Origin: Lachnospiraceae bacterium UBA7050
GTDB lineage: Bacteria > Bacillota > Clostridia > Lachnospirales > Lachnospiraceae
Assembly (NCBI GenBank): GCA_002493905.1
Contig: DLAJ01000030.1
Coordinates: 1,172-39,987, forward strand
Direction of reading: 5' to 3'
Length of the DNA stretch: 38,816 nucleotides
The translations under genes and the position numbers were made by a program. The notes below the pieces were generated by a model. The model made no database searches, was not told the origin of the DNA, and saw nothing but the letters and a program-made list of their open reading frames with translations. Position 1 is the stretch's first letter. Each line of letters begins with the position of its first letter. Positions 8,723 to 16,875 of the stretch are shown in pieces.

Positions 8723-8755
8723 TCCCTTGTATCAAGTTAATGGCACGAACTTATC

Positions 8756-8793
8756 AAAAACCATCCATGTAATTTAGACGACCACATGGATGG
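8756..8793 (-). terminator. Rho-independent terminator of the HEPN/ATPase operon
   Basis: A perfect 10-bp stem CCATCCATGT (8761-8770) / ACATGGATGG (8784-8793) with a 13-nt loop, followed on the minus strand by TTTTT (8756-8760). It lies 38 nt after the stop of the large ATPase gene and insulates it from the spmA fragment and the cas operon. Confidence 0.82.
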
Positions 8794-8831
8794 ATATATT
8801 TTAACAGGTTCATAATACTCTAAATCAGTAC

Positions 8832-11459
8832 CTATTTCAGCAGTAAAGAAAGCACCTTGGGGCGCGCACCTTTCTCATACTTAAACTTTAAAGCATGTCT
8901 AATAATTTCAGGCAAATAATATCGTTCATTATCTATTTTTAAATAACCTTCCTGTTTCATGATCTTTTCTTCTGCCTGAGTAAGATTAAACGTATCCGCT
9001 GCAAAAGGTAAAACTTTTTTTTCTTCCGAAGCATGTTCTAATTTGTCAAAAATCGGTCCCAATGCCTTAATTTCATCTCTTATTTCGCCAATCTTATCAT
9101 TAGAACATTCTGAAACTGCCTTCCTGATTTCTGTAGGCATCAAATATCGGTCTCCATACACCGCTTTGCCTACATGGTCCGTTGCCTTCTCCAAAAATCT
9201 GATAATATCGCGCGCCTGTAGCTGTCCGTTAAAATCTGATAGCGCCGCCAAAATCCATCTTGAAGAATTCGCTTCATTAGATGTCGGTTTCCCCAGCTTT
9301 ACTCCCCATAATCTATTAAGTATCTGCTCAATTACTTCCCCCGGTGCCGTTTCTATCGGTATATTTCCCCGATAAAAATCTGGTACCGCCTGGCTCGTCA
9401 ACCACGCTGCCAACCTTAGTGCCTCGGTATTAGACCATTGCAACTCAACGTCGCGGTATAAAGAGTAAAATTGTTCATAATTAATTGTTAATGAGTCCCG
9501 TGCCATATCCTTTCTCAGAAATATCATAAGACCCACATTATGATAAGCTATTTTCACTTCATCAATCAGATCTCTGCATAATGCCCTAATTGCATTTTTC
9601 TCGTTTTCCGATGATATTGTATGCTCAAAAATCTCTTCCAGCCCATCAAGTAAAAATACAATTTTAATATGCCTATATTGCAATTCTTCCTCAAGTTCTG
9701 CCAACGATTGATATGTTTTATCAAATGCACCTAATATAACTTTTTTCCATATTTCTTTCCACTCTAAAATATCATGGTCATTTCTTACATTCATTAGCAG
9801 CATATCTTTACTTGCTACATATACCGAATTACTAATTTCACCTTTCGCTCCACATTTGTTATAACTAGCTATGGCGTTTTTTATAACTTCCGGAAATCCT
9901 CCCGCATTTCCGGATGCCAAAAGAGGAATTGCCAATATACATTTATCGCTACTCAAACCTTGCGATACTGGTTCATTTTTACTCATGCGTTCAACGAATT
10001 TCTCCCAATATTGATCCCTTAATATCTCTCTATATAAAAATGTTTTACCAGATCCTTTCGCACCCATGATTACCGTGTTAGGAATACCGTTTTTATACTT
10101 TCTAATTAAACTCTGAATTGACTCTGTCATCAATACTTCAAATGTTCCATTTCCTTCTGCTGTAATTTGATTTGCCGCAAACTCATGAATATTACTTATC
10201 ACTTTGTTTCGTGATATTTTTAAGTTATCACTCTTGGTTTCCTCGGAAACCAAGTAACTGTTTTTAACAATTTCAGCAATATTTTTGTAAAAGTCCCTGC
10301 CGCTTAAATTCTTCATTATTTTAGGCAGTGTTTCCAAGTGCACCAGTTCACTTGCAAATGGGAGTTCTGTTACTATATCATCCATTATTGAATCGTCGTC
10401 TTCGATTATATTCGGATGATAGAAAGCGATTAATTCGCTAATGATTTCAGCCGTGTTCATACCGTTTTGCACCATAGTCAGTAAAACTTCCGGTATTTTG
10501 GAATTTTCATTCAATGGCAAACCTTTACTCAATTGTTGCAAAAGTATCCCTGTTCCTTTAATAGACTGATAGGACGTTGATGTCACAAGATATTTTTTTA
10601 CTCTGGGATCAAAAAGCAACGGTGCAGAAAACTCGCTTAATCCAGCCCTCAAATCAATCAACACCAAACCTGCATTCACTTTTTCCCCTAATTTAGACAA
10701 AACTTCCGCCAATATATATTTTTTATTATAACTAACCGCAAGACTTTCAGGACTTGCATACATATCAAGCAACTGTTCCACATATCTATACGTTGGTAAA
10801 ACAATATGCTCTGCCCTTCCCCTTTCTGTCTCTATTTTTACAGTCGATTCCGATATTTTATCTGCAATTAATTCAATAATTTCATCTGCATTATCTTTTT
10901 CCTGCGTAACCTCCAAAAGATCCAAAAAGCTAAATGCGGCTTCCTCCTGCGTCATAGTAAGCCACGTAATTCCCGGAGCCTCAATATCTGCATCAATGAT
11001 AAGAAGCTTTTGAGCATTTTCAAAATTATTTAACTCGGACCATGCTTTAACAAAGGCCAATAAAGATAATGTACGTCCCACCCCTCCCTTGTACGAATGA
11101 AAAGCAAGGACGGGTACTCCTGGTAACTCCTTATCTATCAACTCGCTAAAATACGCCGTCTTTTGATACAAAACATTCCTGAAAAGCGGTGTGGCTACAC
11201 TGTCATCCTCCTCATTTTGGTCTGTTACAAAAGACACCCCTAAATATTCATCCGATAAATCCAGCAATATCCTCTCGCCATCGTATTTTCTCCCAAAAAT
11301 ATCTTTTAATATTTTTTTAGCATCTATCCCCACTTGTCCTTCTTTTAAATGAATAATTACTTCATCGGTATATATTTCAGTGTCAGAAATTACTTCCCGC
11401 CACTTACCCTTATTTAATAACAACTTTCTTTCTATGTCTTTCCATGTATATAACATCAT
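8832..11459 (-). CDS. KGGVGR-motif ParA-like ATPase fused to a second P-loop NTPase
   Basis: 875-residue soluble protein with two NTPase modules. Residues 1-110 form an unrecognised N-terminal domain (TWKDIERKLLLNKGKW near the start). Residues 115-400 resemble ParA/MinD ATPases: YKGGVGRT at 123-130 has arginine in place of the usual P-loop lysine but keeps the signature lysine 124, followed by IIDADIEAPG (154-163) and LVLIDLRAG (265-273). Residues 440-720 carry a standard Walker A, GAKGSGKT (466-473), and Walker B LLDGLEE (603-609), reminiscent of STAND-type sensor ATPases. The tail (about 820-860) could be a winged helix. The start overlaps the upstream HEPN-like gene by 4 nt. It is AT-rich compared with its neighbours. 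No named system is recognised; a role as sensor/regulator of the HEPN protein is inference. Confidence 0.85.
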   Translation of the reverse strand: MMLYTWKDIERKLLLNKGKWREVISDTEIYTDEVIIHLKEGQVGIDAKKILKDIFGRKYDGERILLDLSDEYLGVSFVTDQNEEDDSVATPLFRNVLYQKTAYFSELIDKELPGVPVLAFHSYKGGVGRTLSLLAFVKAWSELNNFENAQKLLIIDADIEAPGITWLTMTQEEAAFSFLDLLEVTQEKDNADEIIELIADKISESTVKIETERGRAEHIVLPTYRYVEQLLDMYASPESLAVSYNKKYILAEVLSKLGEKVNAGLVLIDLRAGLSEFSAPLLFDPRVKKYLVTSTSYQSIKGTGILLQQLSKGLPLNENSKIPEVLLTMVQNGMNTAEIISELIAFYHPNIIEDDDSIMDDIVTELPFASELVHLETLPKIMKNLSGRDFYKNIAEIVKNSYLVSEETKSDNLKISRNKVISNIHEFAANQITAEGNGTFEVLMTESIQSLIRKYKNGIPNTVIMGAKGSGKTFLYREILRDQYWEKFVERMSKNEPVSQGLSSDKCILAIPLLASGNAGGFPEVIKNAIASYNKCGAKGEISNSVYVASKDMLLMNVRNDHDILEWKEIWKKVILGAFDKTYQSLAELEEELQYRHIKIVFLLDGLEEIFEHTISSENEKNAIRALCRDLIDEVKIAYHNVGLMIFLRKDMARDSLTINYEQFYSLYRDVELQWSNTEALRLAAWLTSQAVPDFYRGNIPIETAPGEVIEQILNRLWGVKLGKPTSNEANSSRWILAALSDFNGQLQARDIIRFLEKATDHVGKAVYGDRYLMPTEIRKAVSECSNDKIGEIRDEIKALGPIFDKLEHASEEKKVLPFAADTFNLTQAEEKIMKQEGYLKIDNERYYLPEIIRHALKFKYEKGARPKVLSLLLK

Positions 11460-11902
11460 TGTCTTCTCATCCCTTCTTTAATCCAACAAGCAATATCATT
11501 TAATGAGTCTTCTACCTTTTCTTCCTTGTCTAATTGATTTTCATGTGTATTAATACAATATCGGTAAAACTGGTGATAACTTTCTGCATCAACAACATCT
11601 CTATGCACAGTCTTCAATCGTGGAAATTTAAAGTTTCCTTGTTGTCCTAACTCTTTTAATATTTTCTCCAAATTATGAGACTTCAAAATTTTTATTTTTT
11701 TATCATCGATGCCTTCCAAAATTTTTTGAGGATTTTGCTCGTTCCATTTATCTAATAGCTTATATTTTAAACCGCATTCTACGCTATAAATCAATAACAA
11801 TCTTCTGCTGTATATGTCTGCATTTTCACCTTTAAGTCGCTTGTATGACTGGTAATGCTTTTCGTATCCTTTTCTATAATCTCTTTTATCTGCAATCAGC
11901 AT
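11456..11902 (-). CDS. Small HEPN-like protein, putative RNase effector
   Basis: 148-residue helical protein. The helix RRLLLIYSVECGLKYKLL (33-50) and the following SHNLEKILKEL (75-85) resemble HEPN domains, and R114-x5-H120 (RYCINTH) fits the RX4-6H motif that forms the active site of HEPN ribonucleases. The ATG has AAAGGA 9 nt upstream and lies behind a strong promoter. The stop overlaps the start of the ATPase gene (ATGA), so the two proteins are made together. Pairs of a HEPN effector and a large NTPase are common in abortive-infection and toxin systems; that function here is inferred from fold-like pattern and context only. Confidence 0.68.
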   Translation of the reverse strand: MLIADKRDYRKGYEKHYQSYKRLKGENADIYSRRLLLIYSVECGLKYKLLDKWNEQNPQKILEGIDDKKIKILKSHNLEKILKELGQQGNFKFPRLKTVHRDVVDAESYHQFYRYCINTHENQLDKEEKVEDSLNDIACWIKEGMRRQ

Positions 11903-11939
11903 TTCTTATGTTCCTTTCATTTGTCATCTGTTCCCATTA

Positions 11940-11968
11940 ATTATATCTACTCACACAAAATACGTCAA
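11940..11968 (-). promoter_or_regulatory. Strong promoter of the HEPN/ATPase operon
   Basis: Minus strand TTGACG (11963-11968), 17-nt spacer, perfect TATAAT (11940-11945). Transcription would start near 11933, about 30 nt before the HEPN start codon. One of the best promoters in the window. Confidence 0.85.
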
Positions 11969-12019
11969 TAAAGAGATTATATGTATTGTCTAAATAATGC
12001 TAATTTTTATTTCTTTATT

Positions 12020-12652
12020 TTACAGTACCCCCTTCTTCCGCTCCCTGCCCGCACGGACCGCCGCATAGAGCAGCCCCGCCACCGTTGACACCGACGTCGC
12101 AATGATAGCAGGCGCGATAATGCCCGCCGGGTTAACGCTTCCATACTGGCTCCTGTATGCGATCATATTGACCGGAATCAGCTGCAATGATGAAATATTC
12201 AAGACAAGAAACGTACACATTTCCCGTGAGGCACAGCGCGCATGCTCTTCCCAGTTTGCAGGATATTTTCGTTTACAGTTTTCAATATGCAGCTCCCGGA
12301 GCGCCTCCATCGCTTTTAAGCCCGCAGGTGTACAAGCCCACCCAAGCCCTAATAAATTAGCAACAATATTGGTTGAAATATGTTCTCTCGCCGGATGGTC
12401 TTTTGGAACATCCGGAAACAGCCATGTCAGAAACGGATTCAGCTTCCGGTTTAATGCCGCGATAATTCCGGCATCCCTCGCAATCTCCATCAGCCCCACC
12501 CATAATGACATCACGCCGATCATTGTAATGCAGAGAGAAACCGCTTCCTTTGCCGAATCAAGCGCTGCCGCCGTCACCGCTTCCATATTCCCTGTCACGG
12601 CACCGTATACAACGCCAATGACGATCATGATTCCCCAAATCTTGTTTAACAT
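12020..12652 (-). CDS. spmA: Spore maturation protein A
   Basis: 210-residue membrane protein of the nucleoside-recognition (Gate) family, which with SpmB is needed for spore core dehydration. It shows several hydrophobic helices, for example KIWGIMIVIGVVYGAVTGN at the start, and the family segments CITMIGVMSLWVGLMEIARD and LGLGWACTPAGLKAMEAL. The ATG at 12652 fits the family N-terminus, although AGGAGG directly abuts it with no spacer, which is unusual. The frame stays open to 12757 but that extension (rich in Arg and Ser) looks non-coding. spmB, normally next, is absent; the HEPN/ATPase module follows after 117 nt. Confidence 0.9.
   Translation of the reverse strand: MLNKIWGIMIVIGVVYGAVTGNMEAVTAAALDSAKEAVSLCITMIGVMSLWVGLMEIARDAGIIAALNRKLNPFLTWLFPDVPKDHPAREHISTNIVANLLGLGWACTPAGLKAMEALRELHIENCKRKYPANWEEHARCASREMCTFLVLNISSLQLIPVNMIAYRSQYGSVNPAGIIAPAIIATSVSTVAGLLYAAVRAGRERKKGVL
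12022..12321 (-). repeat. 300-bp direct repeat, right copy (3' end of intact spmA)
   Basis: Partner of 8423-8722, 290 of 300 positions identical. With the left copy it brackets the 3.3-kb HEPN/ATPase module. Confidence 0.95.
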
Positions 12653-12799
12653 CCTCCTATGCGGAGTAAGCCTCCGCCGCCTTTCCGTGCTTGCACACAT
12701 TTTTTTCGATAAGAAATTCTGAACCAGAAAGAATCCCTCTTCGAAGGACTTTCGCATCAGCGTAAGTCCTTTTTAACCTATAGGAATTCCTCGCGCCCG

Positions 12800-12959
12800 G
12801 AAGAAATGCTTTCGGCATTTCTTCGAAAGAGTTTCCTTCGGAAACTCTTTTTTACACTTTACGCGCGTGTCTGAAAGGGTATTCCTGCTGCCGTTCCAAA
12901 GTTCGCTGGACGAACTTTATACACTTAACGCGCGCCTCCTCAAAGGCATTTCTTCCGCC
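12800..12959. repeat. Tandem hairpin repeat units
   Basis: Hairpin 1: GAAGAAATGC/GCATTTCTTC (12800-12809, 12815-12824). Hairpin 2: AAAGAGTTTCC/GGAAACTCTTT (12826-12836, 12840-12850) followed by T's on the plus strand. Hairpin 3: AAAGTTCG/CGAACTTT (12898-12905, 12911-12918). Hairpins 2 and 3 each head a ~65-nt unit with matching parts: ACACTT(T/A)ACGCGCG, then AAAGG, then ATT-CT-C-GCC. It looks like a small dispersed palindromic repeat family; only these copies are in the window. Confidence 0.65.
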
Positions 12960-13071
12960 TTCCCTGAACCGGTATCAAAACGACCCAAATTCAATTGCAA
13001 TCCGCGCTTTGCAACTGTAGCGATTTATACGATTTTTTTCCACGATTATACTTTTTTTTATATCTGCATTG

Positions 13072-13080
13072 TGCTATACT
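13072..13080 (+). promoter_or_regulatory. Extended -10 promoter of the ABC exporter operon
   Basis: TGCTATACT gives an extended -10 (TGn-TATACT) 78 nt before the first exporter gene. The -35 area is only T-rich. Confidence 0.55.
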
Positions 13081-13157
13081 GACAAAACGCTTGAATGTAT
13101 TAAGGAAATGTTTCTTTTAGAACAATCAGATTCCCAGCGGAAGAAAGGACGAACCTT

Positions 13158-14933
13158 ATGCACTTTCCAAAGACAAAATTACAATGGCTGTGGGAAAATA
13201 TGAAGGGATACCATGCGCTTTACATATTTGGTATCCTTGGTACGGTTTTATACAATTTTATGCAATTGACCGTACCCTATGTTTCTCAGGAAATCGTGGA
13301 CCTCTTTCTGACCGGCGAACATGCCGCGGAGCATCTGGCGGAGAACCGAAGCCTCCTGTACTGGCTGCTTGCGGCAATGGTGATCCTGACTTTGGTACGG
13401 ACCGTGATCGTCTACGTCGTCTGTATGGCGTTCGAGCACTGTTCTCAGGCAGCGCTTTTCCGTATCCGCAACTTTTTATTTAATAAAATAGAACGGCAGG
13501 ACATGAAATTCTATGCTACCTACCGTACCGGCGATTTGATGACGCGCTTAACAGGCGACCTTGACGCGGTGCGCCATATGATCGCATGGGTCATCCGCTC
13601 CATTATCGAAGCGGTTTCCCTTGTCGGCGCAACGGCAGTCTATTTCTTTATCATGGACTGGCGTCTCGCACTCTGCCTCCTTGCGATCGCGCCCTTCATA
13701 TTCCTGATCATCGTTCTGTTCAAAAATAAAGTCGCTCCGCGCCACCGCGCGCTGCGTGAGAAGCTTTCCCATCTGAACACGAATGCGCAGGAAAATATTT
13801 CAGGCAACCGGGTCGTCAAGGCTTTTGCCCGCGAAGACTATGAAATCGAAAAATTTGACCGCTGCAATTCCGATTATGCGGCGGCTAACAAAAAAACAGC
13901 GCTGACATGGCTGTCGTTTTTCCCCTATGTCGAGACGTTTGCAAACCTGCTGCCCGTTGTGCTTCTGCTCGTCGGCGGCCTGTTCCTGATTAACGGCTCC
14001 CTCACAATGGGCGAATATGTGGCATTCTCCGGTCTGACCTGGGCGATTGCCAACCCCATGCGCCAGCTCGGCAATATTATGAACGAATTTCAGCGCTTTT
14101 CCGCCGCGTCGCGCAAGGTCATGGAAATCTATTATTCCGAGCCCTCCATCGTGGACGCGCCGGATGCCATCGACCATACGGAACGCTTTGAAGGGCGCAT
14201 TGAATTTAAGCATGTCAGCTTCGCCTATGAAGATGAGGAGGCGGAAGGTCCGATACTGACCGATATTTCCTTTACTGCCGCTCCCGGTGAGACCATTGCC
14301 ATCATGGGTGAAACCGGCTGTGGAAAGACCTCGCTGATTCAGCTCATTCCGCGCTTCTACGACCCTTATGAAGGGCAGGTGCTGATCGACGGCATTGACG
14401 TCAGGAAGTTTAAGCTGCATCAGCTGCGTAAAAACATCGGGCTTGCGACGCAGGATGTCCTGCTCTACTCGGATACGATCGACGGCAATATCGCTTACGG
14501 CGACAGCCATATTTCACAGGCGGAGGTCGCCCGATTTGCGCGCTATTCCGCCGCGTCGGACTTTATCGCCAAAATGCCGGAAGGTTATGACACCATCGTC
14601 GGTGAGCGCGGCGTCGGCTTGTCCGGCGGTCAGAAGCAGCGTATCTCGTTAGCGCGTGCGCTTGCGATCAAGCCGTCCATTCTGATTCTTGATGATACGA
14701 CCTCCGCCGTTGACTTAGAGACAGAGCGCCAGATTCAGGACAGTCTGGAACATCTGGATTTCACCTGTACCAAAATCATCATTGCCCAGCGGATTTCCAC
14801 AACCAAGAACGCCGATAAGATTCTCGTTCTTCAGGATGGTAAGATTCTGGAATCGGGCACGCACCGCGAGCTGGTTGAGCGCGGCGGCTATTATGCGCAG
14901 GTCGTAAAGCTTCAGACCGGCGAAGAATTGTGA
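13158..14933 (+). CDS. ABC exporter half, degenerate-site subunit
   Basis: 591-residue type IV-fold exporter half: an N-terminal membrane domain with six predicted helices (about 15-310) and a C-terminal ATPase domain. The ATPase has Walker A GETGCGKT (384-391) and signature LSGGQ (488-492). However, Walker B ends in LDD, with Asp513 instead of the catalytic Glu, and the switch His is Gln544 (IIAQRIS). This is the pattern of the degenerate partner in heterodimeric multidrug exporters such as BmrC/BmrD or TM287/288. RBS AAAGGA lies about 9 nt before the ATG. The partner gene starts 19 nt downstream. The substrate is unknown; drug or peptide export is likely. Confidence 0.92.
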   Translation: MHFPKTKLQWLWENMKGYHALYIFGILGTVLYNFMQLTVPYVSQEIVDLFLTGEHAAEHLAENRSLLYWLLAAMVILTLVRTVIVYVVCMAFEHCSQAALFRIRNFLFNKIERQDMKFYATYRTGDLMTRLTGDLDAVRHMIAWVIRSIIEAVSLVGATAVYFFIMDWRLALCLLAIAPFIFLIIVLFKNKVAPRHRALREKLSHLNTNAQENISGNRVVKAFAREDYEIEKFDRCNSDYAAANKKTALTWLSFFPYVETFANLLPVVLLLVGGLFLINGSLTMGEYVAFSGLTWAIANPMRQLGNIMNEFQRFSAASRKVMEIYYSEPSIVDAPDAIDHTERFEGRIEFKHVSFAYEDEEAEGPILTDISFTAAPGETIAIMGETGCGKTSLIQLIPRFYDPYEGQVLIDGIDVRKFKLHQLRKNIGLATQDVLLYSDTIDGNIAYGDSHISQAEVARFARYSAASDFIAKMPEGYDTIVGERGVGLSGGQKQRISLARALAIKPSILILDDTTSAVDLETERQIQDSLEHLDFTCTKIIIAQRISTTKNADKILVLQDGKILESGTHRELVERGGYYAQVVKLQTGEEL

Positions 14934-14952
14934 GAAAGGAGTGTGAACAACA

Positions 14953-16737
14953 ATGGCAGAACGCAGAAACACCTATAAAGAAGACGAAGTGCTGGAAACC
15001 CCTTTTGAATTCCGGCATCTCCTCCGCGCTTTGGTTTATGTAAAACGTTATATGAAAAAAATGATCTTTGCACTGATTTTAAGCGCACTTGGCGGCATTG
15101 CGGCATTATTTTCCCCTATGATCATGCAGCATGCGCTGGATGTCGCCATACCCGCAAAAGATAAACCGCTTCTCTATGAGCTGGTCGTTCTTCTCATTGC
15201 GGTTTATGCGGTCAGCGTACTTTTTACGACGGTCCGCTCCCGCATCATGGTCGGGGTCAGTCAGGATATTATTTATGATATTCGAAAGGATATTTTTGCC
15301 CATCTGCAGAAACTTCCCTTTCAGTATTATGACGACCGGCCGCACGGCAAGATTCTGATCCGCGTCGTCAACTATGTCAACTCCGTTTCCGACATGCTCT
15401 CAAACGGTTTAATCAATGTCATACTCGAGATCATGAACCTGATCTTTATTGTCATTTTCATGTTCTGCGTGGACGTGAAGCTCTCGCTCGTCGTACTGGC
15501 GGGCGTACCGGTGCTTGCCGTATTTCTCGGATATATCAAAAAAAGACAGCGCCGCGCATGGCAGGCGGTCTCCAACAAAAATTCGAACTTAAACGCCTAC
15601 CTTCAGGAAAATATCGTTGGCGCAAAAATTACACAGATTTTTGCCCGTGAAGACGAAAACGCCGAAATCTTTTCCACACTTTCCGGCCGCTGCAAAGCAA
15701 GCTGGATGGAGGCGGTCAAATACAGCAACCTCGTCTGGCCCGGCATTGACAATATCTCGGTCTGGGTACGCGCTGCCGTCTTTATTTTCGGGCTGATTAT
15801 TTTTGGTATCGGCTATACTTCCGTCGGCGTCATCGTGGCGATCACCTCCTATGCATCGCGGTTTTGGCAGCCGATCATGAACCTTGGCAATATCTTTAAT
15901 AATTTTATTAACAATATCGCCTATCTTGAGCGCATTTTTGAGACGCTCGACGAGCCTGCCATCGTGGATGATGCACCTGATGCCATTCCGATGAAGCCGA
16001 TCACCGGAAAAGTGACGTTTGACCATGTCACCTTTGGCTACGAAGCAGACAAAATGGTCCTGCACGACGTTTCCTTTACGGTCAATCCCGGCGAAAGCGT
16101 TGCGCTCGTAGGACCGACCGGCGCCGGAAAAAGCACGATCGTCAACCTGATCTCACGGTTCTACAATATTAACGAAGGGCGGGTGCTCATTGACGACGAG
16201 GATATTTCCAAAGTCACCCTGCACTCGCTGCGCTCCCAGATGGGCATCATGCTTCAGGACAGCTTTATATTCAGCGGCACCATCGAGGACAATATCCGTT
16301 ACGGCAGGCTTGACGCCACCTTAGAAGAAATCGAGCAGGCAAGTAAAACGGTCTGTGCAGATTCCTTTATCCGCCGGATGCGCGACGGTTACCAGACCGA
16401 AGTGAAAGAGCGCGGCTCCCTGCTCTCGCAGGGACAAAAGCAGCTCATTTCCTTCGCCCGCACGCTGCTCGCCGATCCTGCAATTTTAGTGCTTGACGAA
16501 GCGACATCGAGCATCGACGTACAGACGGAGCGCGCGCTGCAGCAAGGCTTAAACGCAATGTTGAAAGGACGTACTTCTTTCATTATCGCGCACCGCCTCT
16601 CAACGATCAAAAACTGCGATAAGATCATGTATATCGATCAGGGCGGCATCATGGAATGCGGCACGCATGAGGAACTGATGACAAAAAAAGGATATTACTA
16701 TAAGCTTTATACCGCACAGATGAAGGACATTGCATAG
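14953..16737 (+). CDS. ABC exporter half, catalytic subunit
   Basis: 594-residue second half of the exporter. It has a membrane domain (about 35-325) and an ATPase domain with Walker A GPTGAGKS (387-394), a normal Walker B glutamate (Glu516 in LDEATS) and switch His547. Its signature is LSQGQ (491-495) instead of LSGGQ. In the heterodimer this weak signature faces the degenerate Walker site of the first subunit. The pair therefore has one active and one inactive ATP site. RBS AAAGGAG lies 11 nt upstream. Same operon as the first half. Confidence 0.92.
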   Translation: MAERRNTYKEDEVLETPFEFRHLLRALVYVKRYMKKMIFALILSALGGIAALFSPMIMQHALDVAIPAKDKPLLYELVVLLIAVYAVSVLFTTVRSRIMVGVSQDIIYDIRKDIFAHLQKLPFQYYDDRPHGKILIRVVNYVNSVSDMLSNGLINVILEIMNLIFIVIFMFCVDVKLSLVVLAGVPVLAVFLGYIKKRQRRAWQAVSNKNSNLNAYLQENIVGAKITQIFAREDENAEIFSTLSGRCKASWMEAVKYSNLVWPGIDNISVWVRAAVFIFGLIIFGIGYTSVGVIVAITSYASRFWQPIMNLGNIFNNFINNIAYLERIFETLDEPAIVDDAPDAIPMKPITGKVTFDHVTFGYEADKMVLHDVSFTVNPGESVALVGPTGAGKSTIVNLISRFYNINEGRVLIDDEDISKVTLHSLRSQMGIMLQDSFIFSGTIEDNIRYGRLDATLEEIEQASKTVCADSFIRRMRDGYQTEVKERGSLLSQGQKQLISFARTLLADPAILVLDEATSSIDVQTERALQQGLNAMLKGRTSFIIAHRLSTIKNCDKIMYIDQGGIMECGTHEELMTKKGYYYKLYTAQMKDIA

Positions 16738-16875
16738 CCTGCAAATCCGGACCTCCAGACAATACAGCAATACAGACACGCAGATACCTTAGAATTTTCT
16801 GCCGCCGGATCGGGCGCAGAACGGACATACACCGCTATATCACGATTGCGGTTACAGAAAGGCATGACTACAGAT

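Larger units (their letters stand above)
12653..13157. other. Gene-free, hairpin-rich intergenic region upstream of spmA and the ABC exporter
   Basis: About 500 nt between divergent genes. It holds three closely spaced hairpins and a two-copy repeat unit (12800-12959), then a conventional AT-rich promoter region for the exporter. I see no supported gene. No clear sigma-A promoter for spmA is visible, which would suit a sporulation-specific sigma factor. Confidence 0.6.

Noticed and set aside
8723..12019. HEPN/ATPase module as a transposon or prophage fragment
   Set aside because: No transposase, integrase, terminal inverted repeats or short target duplication; the only boundary signal is the 300-bp spmA repeat.
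12653..12757. N-terminal extension of spmA to an upstream ATG
   Set aside because: The extra 35 residues are Arg/Ser-rich, lack a ribosome binding site and are absent from the SpmA family; treated as non-coding leader.
12800..12959. Hairpin cluster as a second CRISPR array or integron attachment site
   Set aside because: Stem sequences differ between units, there are no spacer-like regular intervals, and no integrase or gene cassette is nearby.
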